Positions 55,168 to 64,000 of a DNA stretch of 64,000 nucleotides are shown here, piece after piece (the first letter of the stretch is position 1; every line of letters starts with the position of its first letter). The notes beneath the pieces were generated by a model, which was not told the DNA's origin, did not search any database, and saw only the letters and a program-made list of their open reading frames with translations. The position numbers were made by a program, and so were the translations under genes. The DNA comes from an uncultured Shewanella sp. (GTDB taxonomy: Bacteria; Pseudomonadota; Gammaproteobacteria; Enterobacterales; Shewanellaceae): assembly GCF_947501665.1 (NCBI RefSeq), contig NZ_CANMWS010000006.1, positions 150,824 through 214,823 on the forward strand. The letters are read 5' to 3'.

Positions 55168-56661
55168 TCATATTTTAATGATCTTCTCATTAAGCAGTTG
55201 GCGAATAAAAGGCATTAGGTCACTGGCAAGCATACCGATTTCTCCGTCTATTGCTGCAATATCAGCGGCTTTGCCATGAACCACAACCCCTAATATAGCT
55301 GCATTTAAAGCGGTCAATCCTTGTCCCAATAATGCTCCTATAATGCCCGATAACACATCACCGCTTCCTCCACTGGCAAGACCTGGATTTCCCACAGGAA
55401 CGACCATTATTTTCACACCATCATAAATCAATGTTCCAGCCCCCTTGAGCACAATCACACCATGATAAATAGAGTATAATTTTTCTACAGCTGAAAACCT
55501 ATCTTGCTCAACTTCAAGACGAGAAATCCCCAACAGCCTCGCAGCTTCACCAGCATGAGGGGTTAATATTCGCTGCTCTTGATAACTAGGCTGTTCTTTT
55601 AATAAATATAATGCATCAGCATCCACCACCCAAGGTTTATGGCGCAATTTAACCTGATTAAATAATTCCTTCCCCCAATTATCTCTACCTAAACCAGGCC
55701 CAATAACAATCACATCAGCCCAGTCAATACGATCTTTAACTTTGATATCGGGCTTTTCACAGGCACAAAACATCACTTCAGATCTGTTAGCATTCAACAT
55801 AATCCCATGCTCAGGTCTTGAAATAGTAGAAACCAATCCAGCCCCTGATCTCAAACAAGCCTCTGACGCCATCATCACTGCGCCCACCATTCCTAAGTCG
55901 CCCCCAATCACGACCACTTTACCATTGTCACCTTTATGAGCATCTTTTCGTCTAGGTGGTAAAACTTGACTGACATGACACTGAGAAAGCACTTGTGTCT
56001 TTGTCTCAGGCAATTGCTCTGTCAGTCCAACAAAAGCATGATAAACTTTTCCGCAACAGTGACGAGCTCGGCCAGTATATAGCCCTTGTTTTTGGCCTCC
56101 AAAAGTTAATGTTACATCCGCATTTACCGCTGTGGAATAAGCAAAACCAGTATTGGCATCAATACCAGAAGGGACATCTAAGCTCAGTACCCAAGCGTCA
56201 CTTTCATTCACTGTTGAAATAAGTTTATCCATTTCTGTTGTCAGTTTTTCTTTCCTCAACCCTGTGCCTAATAATCCATCCACAATGACAGATGCGGCTA
56301 AAATCCTAGACTCACAAAAAGGCGCTATTGTTCCACCTTCATCAAGGTAGTTTTTTTGAGCTTGCCGCAATTCAGGCTGTAAATCTGCCTTATGTTGAGA
56401 CATCACCTGAGCCTTGATCCCTTCTTTTAATAACAAACTTGCCAATACATAAGTATCTGAACCATTATTGCCATTACCAGCTAATAAACTAATTGATTGG
56501 TTTGTTTTTCTTAATTGCTTTAATAACTCAAAAGCAGCTGACGCTGCCAACTGAACCAAGTTAAATAATGAACAGCTCTGAGCCTCCACGGCTCGCATTT
56601 CAGCGGCTTTGACTTGCTGGCTTGTATAAAGAGGGGTCGAAATTAAAGCATCATCACTCAT
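55168..56661 (-). CDS. nnr: Bifunctional NAD(P)H-hydrate repair enzyme Nnr
   Basis: Nnr repairs damaged NAD(P)HX. The N-terminal epimerase domain (about 10-215) interconverts R and S hydrates and shows LLAGNGNNGSDTYVLA, VDGLLGTGL and DVPSGIDANTG. The C-terminal dehydratase (about 225-495) shows KGDNGKVVVIGGD, GPGLG, LTPHAGEAARLL and the signature NPGLASGGSGDVLSGIIGAL. About 497 residues from ATG 56661 (MSDDALIS), with GGAG 9 nt upstream; the frame extends to 56700. It is the first gene here of the tsaE-amiB-mutL-miaA-hfq cluster. Confidence 0.95.
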   Translation of the reverse strand: MSDDALISTPLYTSQQVKAAEMRAVEAQSCSLFNLVQLAASAAFELLKQLRKTNQSISLLAGNGNNGSDTYVLASLLLKEGIKAQVMSQHKADLQPELRQAQKNYLDEGGTIAPFCESRILAASVIVDGLLGTGLRKEKLTTEMDKLISTVNESDAWVLSLDVPSGIDANTGFAYSTAVNADVTLTFGGQKQGLYTGRARHCCGKVYHAFVGLTEQLPETKTQVLSQCHVSQVLPPRRKDAHKGDNGKVVVIGGDLGMVGAVMMASEACLRSGAGLVSTISRPEHGIMLNANRSEVMFCACEKPDIKVKDRIDWADVIVIGPGLGRDNWGKELFNQVKLRHKPWVVDADALYLLKEQPSYQEQRILTPHAGEAARLLGISRLEVEQDRFSAVEKLYSIYHGVIVLKGAGTLIYDGVKIMVVPVGNPGLASGGSGDVLSGIIGALLGQGLTALNAAILGVVVHGKAADIAAIDGEIGMLASDLMPFIRQLLNEKIIKI

Positions 56662-56893
56662 TATTCTTATTCTCCAATATATTGATACTTCAAGATGCAT
56701 GGTTCAGCTAAACCATTTAACTCCTATTGTGAACGTAAACCGCTAAATCTTTACGCGTCATTTTAAAAATCGCACAAATACAACATAAAGCTTGAATTTA
56801 CATAATAATAGAGATGGCGATTTTTTCATTTAGAACTACATTAAATATAGACAGGAAATGCATCTAGTTTAAACATTACAGGTTAAATAAAAC

Positions 56894-57988
56894 ATGAATG
56901 ATCCGCGAAAAAAAAGGATTTTAATTATTACGGCCTTCATTGTCATTATTGCCGTTGGATCCTATTTTATTAAAGCAGACTATAAAGCCAAAGAACTCGC
57001 TGTAAAGCCTTCCTCACAAGCCACAATCGTTGAAATGGCAAAGGTAGAATCAAAAGAACTCGGCACCATTATCCATGCTGTAGGCACCATACAATCCTTC
57101 AGTGGCGTCACGTTACGTGCGCAAATTGCTGGTCGTATCACTGCCGTTAATGTGCGTTCAGGCAGTAATGTCAAAAAAGGCAGCATCATTTTAGAAATCA
57201 ACCCGCAAGTCCTTCAAGCACAACTTAATGAAAACCAAGCCGAACTAAAACTCACCGAGTTTGAATTTGAACGCCAAAAAAAACTATATGAGCGAAAGGT
57301 TATCTCCTTAGAACAGTTAACCACAGCAAAAAGTAACTACCTTATCAGCAAAGCAAAAATTGAATCAGCAAAACAATCCCTTGATTTAGCCAGTACCAAA
57401 GCCGAATTTGACGGCCGTTTAGGCCTTATCAATGTAGAAGTCGGTGATGAGGTTGTTGTTGGGCAAGAATTAGCCAGCTTAGAACTCATTGACCGCTTAC
57501 GCGTTGAATTCTCCATTCCTCAGAAATATATCAAACTCATTAAAAAAGGGAATAAAGTTGATATTAGCTCAAGTACTGAAGGCAATAGTCCTAGCCACGT
57601 CGGTACTGTATATGCCATTGATCCTTTACTCAATGAGAGCACACGAACGGCAAGCATTCGTGCAGAAGTGTCCCCTCAGGGCCTGATCCCAGGTAGTTAC
57701 GCTGAGATCAGTTTAATGCTGGATGATAAAAAACCTCAACTTGTCGTTCCTCAAACTGCTGTGATGCACTCTTTATACGGTAATCATGTCTATAAAGTCG
57801 ATAACGGCAAGGCAAAGCGAACCGTTGTTACACTGGGCGAAAGACAAGCAAATACAGTCATTATCACAAAAGGCCTTCAAGCAGGAGACACTATTGTCAG
57901 CGCTGGGTTACGTAAAGTCACTGATGGTGCATTAGTCAGTTCAGGTCAAACAAAACAACCATCCCAGCCTCAACCATCAAAGACATAA
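56894..57988 (+). CDS. RND efflux periplasmic adaptor subunit
   Basis: This is a membrane fusion protein of 364 residues that bridges an inner-membrane RND pump to an outer-membrane channel. It has an N-terminal membrane anchor (ILIITAFIVIIAVGSYFI), a lipoyl half (IIHAVGTIQSFSGVTLRAQIAGRI), a short alpha-hairpin (about 100-165), and the second lipoyl half (DGRLGLINVEVGDEVVVGQELASL). Beta-barrel and membrane-proximal domains follow to about 345, then a Gln/Pro/Ser tail. The pump gene follows after 15 bp. Substrates are unknown. Confidence 0.93.
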   Translation: MNDPRKKRILIITAFIVIIAVGSYFIKADYKAKELAVKPSSQATIVEMAKVESKELGTIIHAVGTIQSFSGVTLRAQIAGRITAVNVRSGSNVKKGSIILEINPQVLQAQLNENQAELKLTEFEFERQKKLYERKVISLEQLTTAKSNYLISKAKIESAKQSLDLASTKAEFDGRLGLINVEVGDEVVVGQELASLELIDRLRVEFSIPQKYIKLIKKGNKVDISSSTEGNSPSHVGTVYAIDPLLNESTRTASIRAEVSPQGLIPGSYAEISLMLDDKKPQLVVPQTAVMHSLYGNHVYKVDNGKAKRTVVTLGERQANTVIITKGLQAGDTIVSAGLRKVTDGALVSSGQTKQPSQPQPSKT

Positions 57989-58003
57989 AGGTGCGTAAAA
58001 AAC

Positions 58004-61000
58004 ATGCTTATTCAAAGGTTTATAGAAAAACCCGTTTATGCCATTACGCTTTGTCTATTAATTATATTGGTTGGATTAGCCGCTTACCAGCAACTGCCGG
58101 TTAGGCACTTCCCGCTTTTACCCACTTCTGAAGTAACCATAACAACCGCTTTTCCCGGCGCAAGCCCGACAGTAATGGAAGAATTTGTTACTGTTCCCAT
58201 GCAACGGGTACTAACTGGATTAGAAGGCCTAGATTATTCTATGGCCAGTAATACAGAAGAACAAAGCCTGATCACATTAAAGTTTTTTATTGGTACCGAT
58301 GTGGAGGCCGCCCTATCGCAAATAGGTAATCGTATTAATGGGATCATGTGGGAATTACCCACTGGTATTAACAGTCCAGTCATCACAAAAATCGACCCTA
58401 ACGCAGGTGCAACGAGTGGTATTTTGTACATAGAAAGTACGTCTGACACTTTAGATAATAAACAAATCACAGAATATTTACGTAATATCGTCATTCCTCG
58501 ATTAGAAACGGTTCCAGGTGTTTATGAAATTAACATTTTTGGTGAAAGGCAATACGCCATGCGTATTTGGCTGTTGCCTGAAAAAATGGCAGCGCATCAC
58601 GTCACAACGGATGATATTACCACTGCACTTAACAATAATAATTTAGTGTCAACCACAGGTTCTTTGTATGGCGATTTAGTCAAAATTAGTGTCAATACAG
58701 ATACTAATTTATCCAGTGTAACCGACTTTGATAATATTGTGATCCGTAATGAGAATGGTCGATTCGTTCGTATAAAAGATATTGGCTACAGTGAGTTTGG
58801 CGCAACCGATTACCAAAGTGGTGGAATAGTACACGGAGAGTCTGCCGTAATTTTAGGGATCACCGCAGCCGACAAAGCCAATTCAATAGAAACAGCCGAT
58901 AACATTATTGCACTACTAAAGATCATTCAAGAGGATGCCCCTGAAGGACTGTATATTGCCCCTAACTGGAATGTCACTCAATTTAGTAAGCAATCCATAG
59001 AAGAAGTCTATAAAACATTTTTTGAAGCCGGTTTTTTTGTCTTTATTGTTATCTTTGCGTTTCTAGGCTCACTGCGCTCGATTACTATTCCGCTAGTAAC
59101 CATTCCTTTATCCATGTTAGGTGCAGCTTCCGTCATGTGGATAATGGGGTACAGTTTAAATGGTTTAACCTTGCTCGCTTGGGTGCTTGCCATTGGTTTA
59201 GTGGTTGATGACTCGATTGTGGTATTAGAAAATATTCACCGTCACATGGAACAAGGAATGACCCGCCTGCAAGCCTCTATCGCTGGTGTTAAAGAACTTC
59301 GCTTTGCTATTTTCACTATCACTTTATCTGTCGCAACGGTTTTTGCCCCTATTGCCTTTGTTCCTGGCTTTTCTGGCGCTTTTTTCCAAGAGTTTGCATT
59401 AACCATGTCCTTTGTCGTATTAGTCTCAGGCATTCTGGCATTGTTTGTTTCCCCTGTAATGTGTACCTATTTACTGCCTCGCAAAGGACATCAAACAAAA
59501 CTGACAAAAGTTGCCGATAATATCTTTCGACAAGTTCGTATTGCCTATAAGAAAACACTCTCAAGTGTATTACACATGGAATGGATGGTTGCTGCCGTTT
59601 TTATTATATTAGTCCTCGGTGGTATCAAACTGTTTGAAGATATTCCTTCAGAGCTTATGCCAATAGAAGATACTGGAGCTATTAACGTACTGGGTCTTGG
59701 CCCCAGCAATGCCAATTATGAGTATTTAGTCAAATATGCTCAGCCTATTAATGATATTTATGCTTCCATTCCAGAACGCAGAACCTCGGGCATGATTAAC
59801 GGGATCCCTCTATTTGGTGCAACCAATAGTATTAGTTGGATTTTACTGACGCCGCAAAGTGAGCGTAAACGCAGTGAAGATGAAATCTTGCAAGAAATAC
59901 AAGAAAAAGCGGCTGCCATTCCAGGAATACAAGCATTTGCCTTTAAACTCAATACTGTTCCAGGCGGGACACAACAACCGTTAAGTTTCATACTAAAATC
60001 AGCTGATACCTACGAGCAAATGAGCTTTCACGTCGATAAACTTCTCGCAGACTTAGCAGGTTACCCAGGAATTACCAACCCCAGTACGACTTTTAGAATT
60101 GATAAGCCACAACTACAAGTAAAAATAAACAGAGATAAAGCAGCCGACTTAGGTGTAAGCGTTAATGATATAGAAAGCACCCTCAATACCATGTTGGGTA
60201 AACCTGTTATTGGTTTCTTTGGTTTAGATGGTTACGACTACGAAGTGATCCCTCAGGTACCTCAAGCATATCGCATGAACCCCGTTGATCTAAACCACAT
60301 GTATGTCAGGGCGGCAAATGGTGAAATGATTTCACTAGAAAATGTGATCAGTTTTTCTGAAACCGTGATCCCGCAAAGTTTAGATCAGTTCGATCAAATG
60401 CGCTCAGCGACTATCTCTGCAAGCATTGGAAATCATTACTCTTTAAGCCAAGCAATTGACTACCTAGAAAATTATGTCAATACTCAGCTCCCGCAAAATT
60501 ATAACTATGATTTTACAGGCGAAGCACGTGATTTATTACGATCAGGTTCTCAATTGGCCATCGCTTTTGCTTTTGCCTTAGCACTCATTTATTTATTGCT
60601 TGTAGTGCACTTTAATAATTTCCTCGATCCCTTCATTGTAATGTTAAGCGTTCCTTTGGCCATTGTTGGTGCGTTATATGCCATGTATATGACTGACACA
60701 ACATTAAGTATCTACACGAAAATTGGTTTAATTATGCTCGTTGGACTCATCAGTAAAAATGGTATTTTAATTGTTGATTTTGCCAACAACTTGCGCAAAG
60801 AGGGCATGAATGTGCGTCAAGCGATTATTAATGGCGCTTCTATTCGTTTAAGACCCATCTTAATGACAGCACTCTCCATGATCTGTGGAGCGCTGCCTTT
60901 GGTCCTCTCCGACGGAGCAGGCTCGGTTGCTCGTAATCAAATAGGCTGGGTCATTATCGGTGGCATGGCTCTAGGTACCTGTTTAAGTCTTTTTGTGGTA

Positions 61001-61087
61001 CCCACAGCCTATTTAATCATTAATAACATCTTGGGCAAAGAAGACAACATAGAAGAGCCCATGAGCGAACCCACAAAAACCAGTTAA
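58004..61087 (+). CDS. RND (HAE1-type) multidrug efflux pump
   Basis: This is a 1027-residue inner-membrane proton-drug antiporter of the AcrB/MexF type. It has 12 membrane helices, two large periplasmic loops, and the conserved GASPTVMEEFVTVPMQ, GLVVDDSIVVLENIHRHMEQG (helix 4, with the proton-relay Asp pair) and LISKNGILIVDFANNLRKEGM in the second half. It is co-transcribed with the adaptor. No outer-membrane factor is in the window, so it probably shares a TolC-type channel encoded elsewhere. Its 3' end overlaps that of the MATE gene by 4 bp. Confidence 0.95.
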   Translation: MLIQRFIEKPVYAITLCLLIILVGLAAYQQLPVRHFPLLPTSEVTITTAFPGASPTVMEEFVTVPMQRVLTGLEGLDYSMASNTEEQSLITLKFFIGTDVEAALSQIGNRINGIMWELPTGINSPVITKIDPNAGATSGILYIESTSDTLDNKQITEYLRNIVIPRLETVPGVYEINIFGERQYAMRIWLLPEKMAAHHVTTDDITTALNNNNLVSTTGSLYGDLVKISVNTDTNLSSVTDFDNIVIRNENGRFVRIKDIGYSEFGATDYQSGGIVHGESAVILGITAADKANSIETADNIIALLKIIQEDAPEGLYIAPNWNVTQFSKQSIEEVYKTFFEAGFFVFIVIFAFLGSLRSITIPLVTIPLSMLGAASVMWIMGYSLNGLTLLAWVLAIGLVVDDSIVVLENIHRHMEQGMTRLQASIAGVKELRFAIFTITLSVATVFAPIAFVPGFSGAFFQEFALTMSFVVLVSGILALFVSPVMCTYLLPRKGHQTKLTKVADNIFRQVRIAYKKTLSSVLHMEWMVAAVFIILVLGGIKLFEDIPSELMPIEDTGAINVLGLGPSNANYEYLVKYAQPINDIYASIPERRTSGMINGIPLFGATNSISWILLTPQSERKRSEDEILQEIQEKAAAIPGIQAFAFKLNTVPGGTQQPLSFILKSADTYEQMSFHVDKLLADLAGYPGITNPSTTFRIDKPQLQVKINRDKAADLGVSVNDIESTLNTMLGKPVIGFFGLDGYDYEVIPQVPQAYRMNPVDLNHMYVRAANGEMISLENVISFSETVIPQSLDQFDQMRSATISASIGNHYSLSQAIDYLENYVNTQLPQNYNYDFTGEARDLLRSGSQLAIAFAFALALIYLLLVVHFNNFLDPFIVMLSVPLAIVGALYAMYMTDTTLSIYTKIGLIMLVGLISKNGILIVDFANNLRKEGMNVRQAIINGASIRLRPILMTALSMICGALPLVLSDGAGSVARNQIGWVIIGGMALGTCLSLFVVPTAYLIINNILGKEDNIEEPMSEPTKTS

Positions 61088-62475
61088 TTTGACTGCAAAA
61101 TGAGCTTCTTTTTTGGACCAACCTTAGATAGCGCAAAACAATGACGCCATAACATAGGCACAACAACAATGAACATGATAATTGTTGATAAAGGTAACAC
61201 TAACCAAATCCCAGTTATTCCAAACCATTTGGGTAAAAAATATAATAATGGCAGCTGAGTCAATAAATTACCAATAGCAATCCATAAAGAACGCCCACCC
61301 AAGCCTACCGCCATAAAGTACATACTGGCCAAAACGACAATACCGTCTAAAAACATCGCAAAAAGATGTAACCGTATCCCTAAAGTCGCTTCTTGAATTA
61401 ATTGCTCATCAAAATCATTAAACATCCCTATCATTGTATGAGGAAAAATATTTAATATAGCAATCCAGACTAAACCTGTAATAATTGTCGCCTTAATTGA
61501 CAAAATCACTACAGCTTTAATTTTTTGTGGTTGTGATGCGCCATGAAAAAAACTCACCAATGGCTGCATTCCTTCAGCTAGCCCTTCAGCTACGAGGTAA
61601 TAAAGCACCATCAAATAACCCACAATAGCAAAAGCACCGAGATTAACTGTTGTACCATACTGCATAAACAAGCGATTATGTAAGGCAAAAACAAAACTCA
61701 CATATAGATACATGACTAAACTTGAGGCGCCCAATAACACAATCTTTTTCACTAATGAAAAATTAAACGTAATATAATCTCGTTTAAAGTGGATATTAGA
61801 TTGCTTAGAAAGAAAGTAAAATATTCCCCCGATACAGACAGAAAACTGTGCACTTAATGTCGCTATAGCAGCGCCTTTTAGTCCCAAATCAAATTGCACA
61901 ATAAACAAATAATCTAGAATGATATTCAGTAAGGCACCAATAATCAATAATGTTGTTGCTAAGGTCGGCGCATCATTATTGCGAATAAAGATGGGCATGG
62001 CAGAGGCTAATATAGTGATAAACCCTCCCCCGATAAAGAGGCTTAAGTATTGCTCTGCAATCAATAAGACCTCTCCTTCTCCGCCTTGCAGCTTAAGAAA
62101 ATCCCTTCCCCATAACATTAAAGTCAGAGCAACAAAAAAGCCCATCACAACCATTAATAAGCTTGATGAACACAAAATATCAACAATGCTTTTTTGACTA
62201 ACAGGCATTCCCTCTTTTTCACTTTGGCCTCGAGTCATGGACAGTAAACTTCCCGCTCCCATTCCAATCATCAAACCCAGTCCTGCGATAACATAAATAA
62301 TAGGCCATACCATACTGACACTCGCTAATCCCTGCTGTCCGATATAATGTCCAATAAAAATGCCATCAACAACTTGATAAACACCATTCACTAACATTGC
62401 AGCAATTGATGGAATAGCATAACGCCAAAATGTACGATTCATATTGTTACTGCTGGATTTTAAACTGACTTGCAT
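61084..62475 (-). CDS. MATE family efflux transporter
   Basis: The product is a MATE (MatE/NorM-like) cation-coupled exporter of about 463 residues with 12 membrane segments in two halves, each opening with the typical pattern (FWRYAIPSIAAMLVNGVYQVVDGIFIGHYIGQQGLASVSMVWP; in the second half VAEGLAEGMQPLVSFFHGA). ATG 62475 is chosen; the frame extends to a TTG at 62508, but its extra residues are not membrane-like. It is divergent from the LysR gene and convergent with the RND operon. Substrate unknown. Confidence 0.9.
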   Translation of the reverse strand: MQVSLKSSSNNMNRTFWRYAIPSIAAMLVNGVYQVVDGIFIGHYIGQQGLASVSMVWPIIYVIAGLGLMIGMGAGSLLSMTRGQSEKEGMPVSQKSIVDILCSSSLLMVVMGFFVALTLMLWGRDFLKLQGGEGEVLLIAEQYLSLFIGGGFITILASAMPIFIRNNDAPTLATTLLIIGALLNIILDYLFIVQFDLGLKGAAIATLSAQFSVCIGGIFYFLSKQSNIHFKRDYITFNFSLVKKIVLLGASSLVMYLYVSFVFALHNRLFMQYGTTVNLGAFAIVGYLMVLYYLVAEGLAEGMQPLVSFFHGASQPQKIKAVVILSIKATIITGLVWIAILNIFPHTMIGMFNDFDEQLIQEATLGIRLHLFAMFLDGIVVLASMYFMAVGLGGRSLWIAIGNLLTQLPLLYFLPKWFGITGIWLVLPLSTIIMFIVVVPMLWRHCFALSKVGPKKKLILQSN

Positions 62476-62582
62476 AAACGACACTTCATTTTTTATAAAA
62501 ACAGGCAAAGAGTACTCTGCTAGAATAGATAAATAAAATCACTTCCCATCCGCTTTTCGGATAGTTAACGAGATCTTGAACC

Positions 62583-63476
62583 ATGAACTGGACACTCGCT
62601 CAATTAGAAGCTTTTGTAATGGCGGTTAATCAAGGATCATTTTCAGCTGCTGCACGTAAACTCGGTCGGGCCCAATCGAGAGTCAGTACGGCTATCGCTC
62701 TCTTAGAAACAGACTTAGGGTTTACCCTATTTAATCGGGATGGGAAATTACCTACATTAACCAAAGATGGGCAGGATATGTTTATACAAGCTCAAGGGAT
62801 AATAGAGCAATGCCAGCGTTTACAATCTCGCGCAATGACCATCTGTATGGGAGAAGAAGTCGAATTACAGGTAGCGATTGATGAAGCCGTTCCTATTAAT
62901 GCATTTGAATTACTTTTTTCTCGATTAGCCCATGTCTATCCAGAACTTAAATTAACCATTATTAACGGTTCTCAAGAAGACATTGCACGTTGGGTTGACA
63001 ATGAAAAAGTGGATCTTGGGATCCTTTTCCATGTCAGCCCCTTACCTAACTCACTAGAGTTCATGTCCATTGGGCAATTTAAATATGGCCTCATTGTTTC
63101 GACTGAACATCCTCTCTCAAATATTCAAGCGCCTAACATTGATGATCTCAATCAATATCGACAATTTGTCATACGCGATCGTGTCGGTAACCATCAAGCA
63201 AAACCTTTATCAAGCCGCCACTGGTATATCGACAGCTATTATTATATGACAGCATTAGTCATTAGAGGTTTAGGCTGGGCATTGGTTCCAGAACATATCA
63301 TTAATTCACAATGGTACCATACTGATGTTAAAGAACTTTCAACAGAGAATATTCCCAATCCACTATTAGTCGAAATGGGTGTGGTCAATCGAAGAGATAG
63401 GGCATACGGCCCAATTATGGAATGGATGTTTTTAGAAATAGAAAGCATGTTTAAAGAAAGTACAAGTAACATATAA
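62583..63476 (+). CDS. LysR-type transcriptional regulator
   Basis: The 297-residue product has an N-terminal winged helix (about 1-60, LEAFVMAVNQGSFSAAARKLGRAQSRVSTAIALLETDLGF) and a periplasmic-binding-protein-like effector domain (about 88-290). It is transcribed divergently from the MATE transporter with about 107 bp between starts, so it may regulate that gene; this is inferred from position only. No specific ligand class can be named. Confidence 0.9.
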   Translation: MNWTLAQLEAFVMAVNQGSFSAAARKLGRAQSRVSTAIALLETDLGFTLFNRDGKLPTLTKDGQDMFIQAQGIIEQCQRLQSRAMTICMGEEVELQVAIDEAVPINAFELLFSRLAHVYPELKLTIINGSQEDIARWVDNEKVDLGILFHVSPLPNSLEFMSIGQFKYGLIVSTEHPLSNIQAPNIDDLNQYRQFVIRDRVGNHQAKPLSSRHWYIDSYYYMTALVIRGLGWALVPEHIINSQWYHTDVKELSTENIPNPLLVEMGVVNRRDRAYGPIMEWMFLEIESMFKESTSNI

Positions 63477-63560
63477 TCTATAAAATATTTATATTTCAGA
63501 TAATTAAATTTCATTAATGGCGAACAAAAGTTAAATTCTAAATTAAAGAATAAAGATTTG

Positions 63561-63657
63561 AAGTGACCTATCTATTCATGCAGAGTGATTCGAACCGATG
63601 ACTGATACCTTGGAAAAGTAAGCAAGGTATCGCTCTACACAGAGTCAGTCATATTTT
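63561..63657 (-). pseudogene. Decayed tRNA-Gly copy 1
   Basis: On the minus strand this keeps the T-arm (TTCGAACCGATGA), the anticodon stem (GATACC/GGTATC) and D-arm start (CGCTCTAC) of the intact tRNA-Gly at the window end. The anticodon loop is enlarged (TTGGAAAAGTAAGCAA instead of TTGGCAA), and the acceptor and D-arm are degraded. Confidence 0.7.
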
Positions 63658-63662
63658 ACTTT

Positions 63663-63775
63663 AGAGCGATCTTTCTTATAAACAAAGAATGGTTCGAACC
63701 GATGATTGATACTTTGGAAAACAAGCAAGGTATCGCCTGATCATGTTAAGAATAAGCAACTGAGCTAATCAAACG
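63663..63775 (-). pseudogene. Decayed tRNA-Gly copy 2
   Basis: It keeps GGTTCGAACCGATGA, GATACT/GGTATC and CAACTGAGCTAAT, but the anticodon loop carries the same kind of insertion as copy 1 (TTGGAAAACAAGCAA) and a further roughly 20-nt insertion splits the D-arm. Not functional as a tRNA. Confidence 0.7.
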
Positions 63776-63829
63776 CCCATAAATTTATGCTACAAACGAT
63801 ATCAGGGATAATATAAAGAAATTGAGAGT

Positions 63830-63913
63830 TGGAGCGACCTTTCTAGCTAATAAAGAATGGTTCAAACCTATACCTTAGTAAGGTATTACTCTAAGCTGAG
63901 TCAGTCATATTTT
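63830..63913 (-). pseudogene. Decayed tRNA-Gly copy 3
   Basis: It starts with TGGAGCGACC (CCA end and acceptor on the minus strand), then GGTTCAAACC and TATACCTTAGTAAGGTAT. The anticodon loop is TTACTAA on the RNA strand, so GCC is lost, and the T-arm to anticodon spacing is shortened by about 8 nt. The D-arm is degraded (CTGAGTCAGTC). Confidence 0.7.
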
Positions 63914-63927
63914 GCAATTTTAAAATT

Positions 63928-64000
63928 TGGAGCGACATATCGGGTTCGAACCGATGACCTATACCTTGGCAAGGTATCGCTCTACCAACTGAGCTAATGT
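63928..64000 (-). tRNA. tRNA-Gly (GCC), last 3 nt of 5' end beyond window
   Basis: On the minus strand the cloverleaf reads: acceptor (GCG)ACAT pairing with ATGTCGC, D-arm GCTC...GAGC with AGTTGGTA, anticodon stem ATACC/GGTAT with loop TTGCCAA (anticodon GCC), T-arm ATCGG/CCGAT with TTCGAAC, discriminator T, and encoded CCA (63928-63930). All stems pair. The first 3 nt (predicted GCG) lie right of position 64000. Confidence 0.95.

Noticed and set aside
63561..63775. Intron-containing tRNA genes
   Set aside because: The anticodon-loop insertions are short, not intron-like, and the D-arm and acceptor stems are also damaged; decay is simpler.

Overview
The window is chromosomal DNA of a gammaproteobacterium, most likely a low-GC member of the Shewanellaceae (Shewanella or Parashewanella). 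The evidence is gene order and protein similarity recalled from known families: priA-argS-ftsN, yheV next to the ABC-F gene yheS, pabA, the block sspB-sspA-petC-petB-petA, and the run nnr-tsaE-amiB-mutL-miaA-hfq-hflX-hflK-hflC. By eye the DNA is AT-rich (roughly 38-40 % GC). No database search was possible, so names rest on motifs, length and context.

Layout. 0-4.4 kb: priA (5' end cut by the window), argS, ftsN-like. 4.4-9.5 kb: envelope genes: a secreted HExxH protein coupled to hldE, an lpxL acyltransferase, and the cvrA/nhaP2 K+/H+ antiporter. 9.5-10.2 kb: a very AT-rich stretch without genes. 10.2-15.6 kb: a ZapE-type ATPase, a DUF1800-DUF1501 pair and an isocitrate-lyase-superfamily enzyme. 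15.7-18.8 kb: a HlyD-like adaptor overlapping a BcsA-like glycosyltransferase, probably a polysaccharide synthesis and export pair. 18.8-23.4 kb: DEAD-box helicases dbpA and rhlE (convergent), a frameshifted DUF3565 gene and a DUF3622 gene. 23.7-25.1 kb: a secreted glycine-rich protein with YD-like repeats. 25.1-27.6 kb: a yafC-like LysR regulator divergent from dkgB-mdaB.

27.7-35.4 kb is the accessory part. It holds a coupled GNAT-like / E1-like (ThiF) gene pair, orphan membrane proteins, a HEPN-like protein, a probable membrane-active toxin with a small membrane protein behind it (possible immunity partner), and several families of short dyad repeats, including two copies of a nested-hairpin element.

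35.4-56.7 kb is mostly core: yheV, yheS, a TIGR02444 protein, a lipoprotein, an S9 peptidase, pabA, the stringent starvation proteins SspA/SspB, the cytochrome bc1 complex, and the hfq/hfl supercluster. 56.9-63.5 kb is a multidrug module (RND adaptor and pump, MATE transporter, LysR regulator). The right edge has one intact tRNA-Gly(GCC), cut 3 nt short by the window end, preceded by three decayed copies of the same tRNA.

Most notable: the E1/GNAT pair with no ubiquitin-like partner, the toxin-like gene whose best start lies in another frame, the nested-hairpin repeats, the tRNA-Gly graveyard, and the YD-repeat secreted protein with a structured leader.
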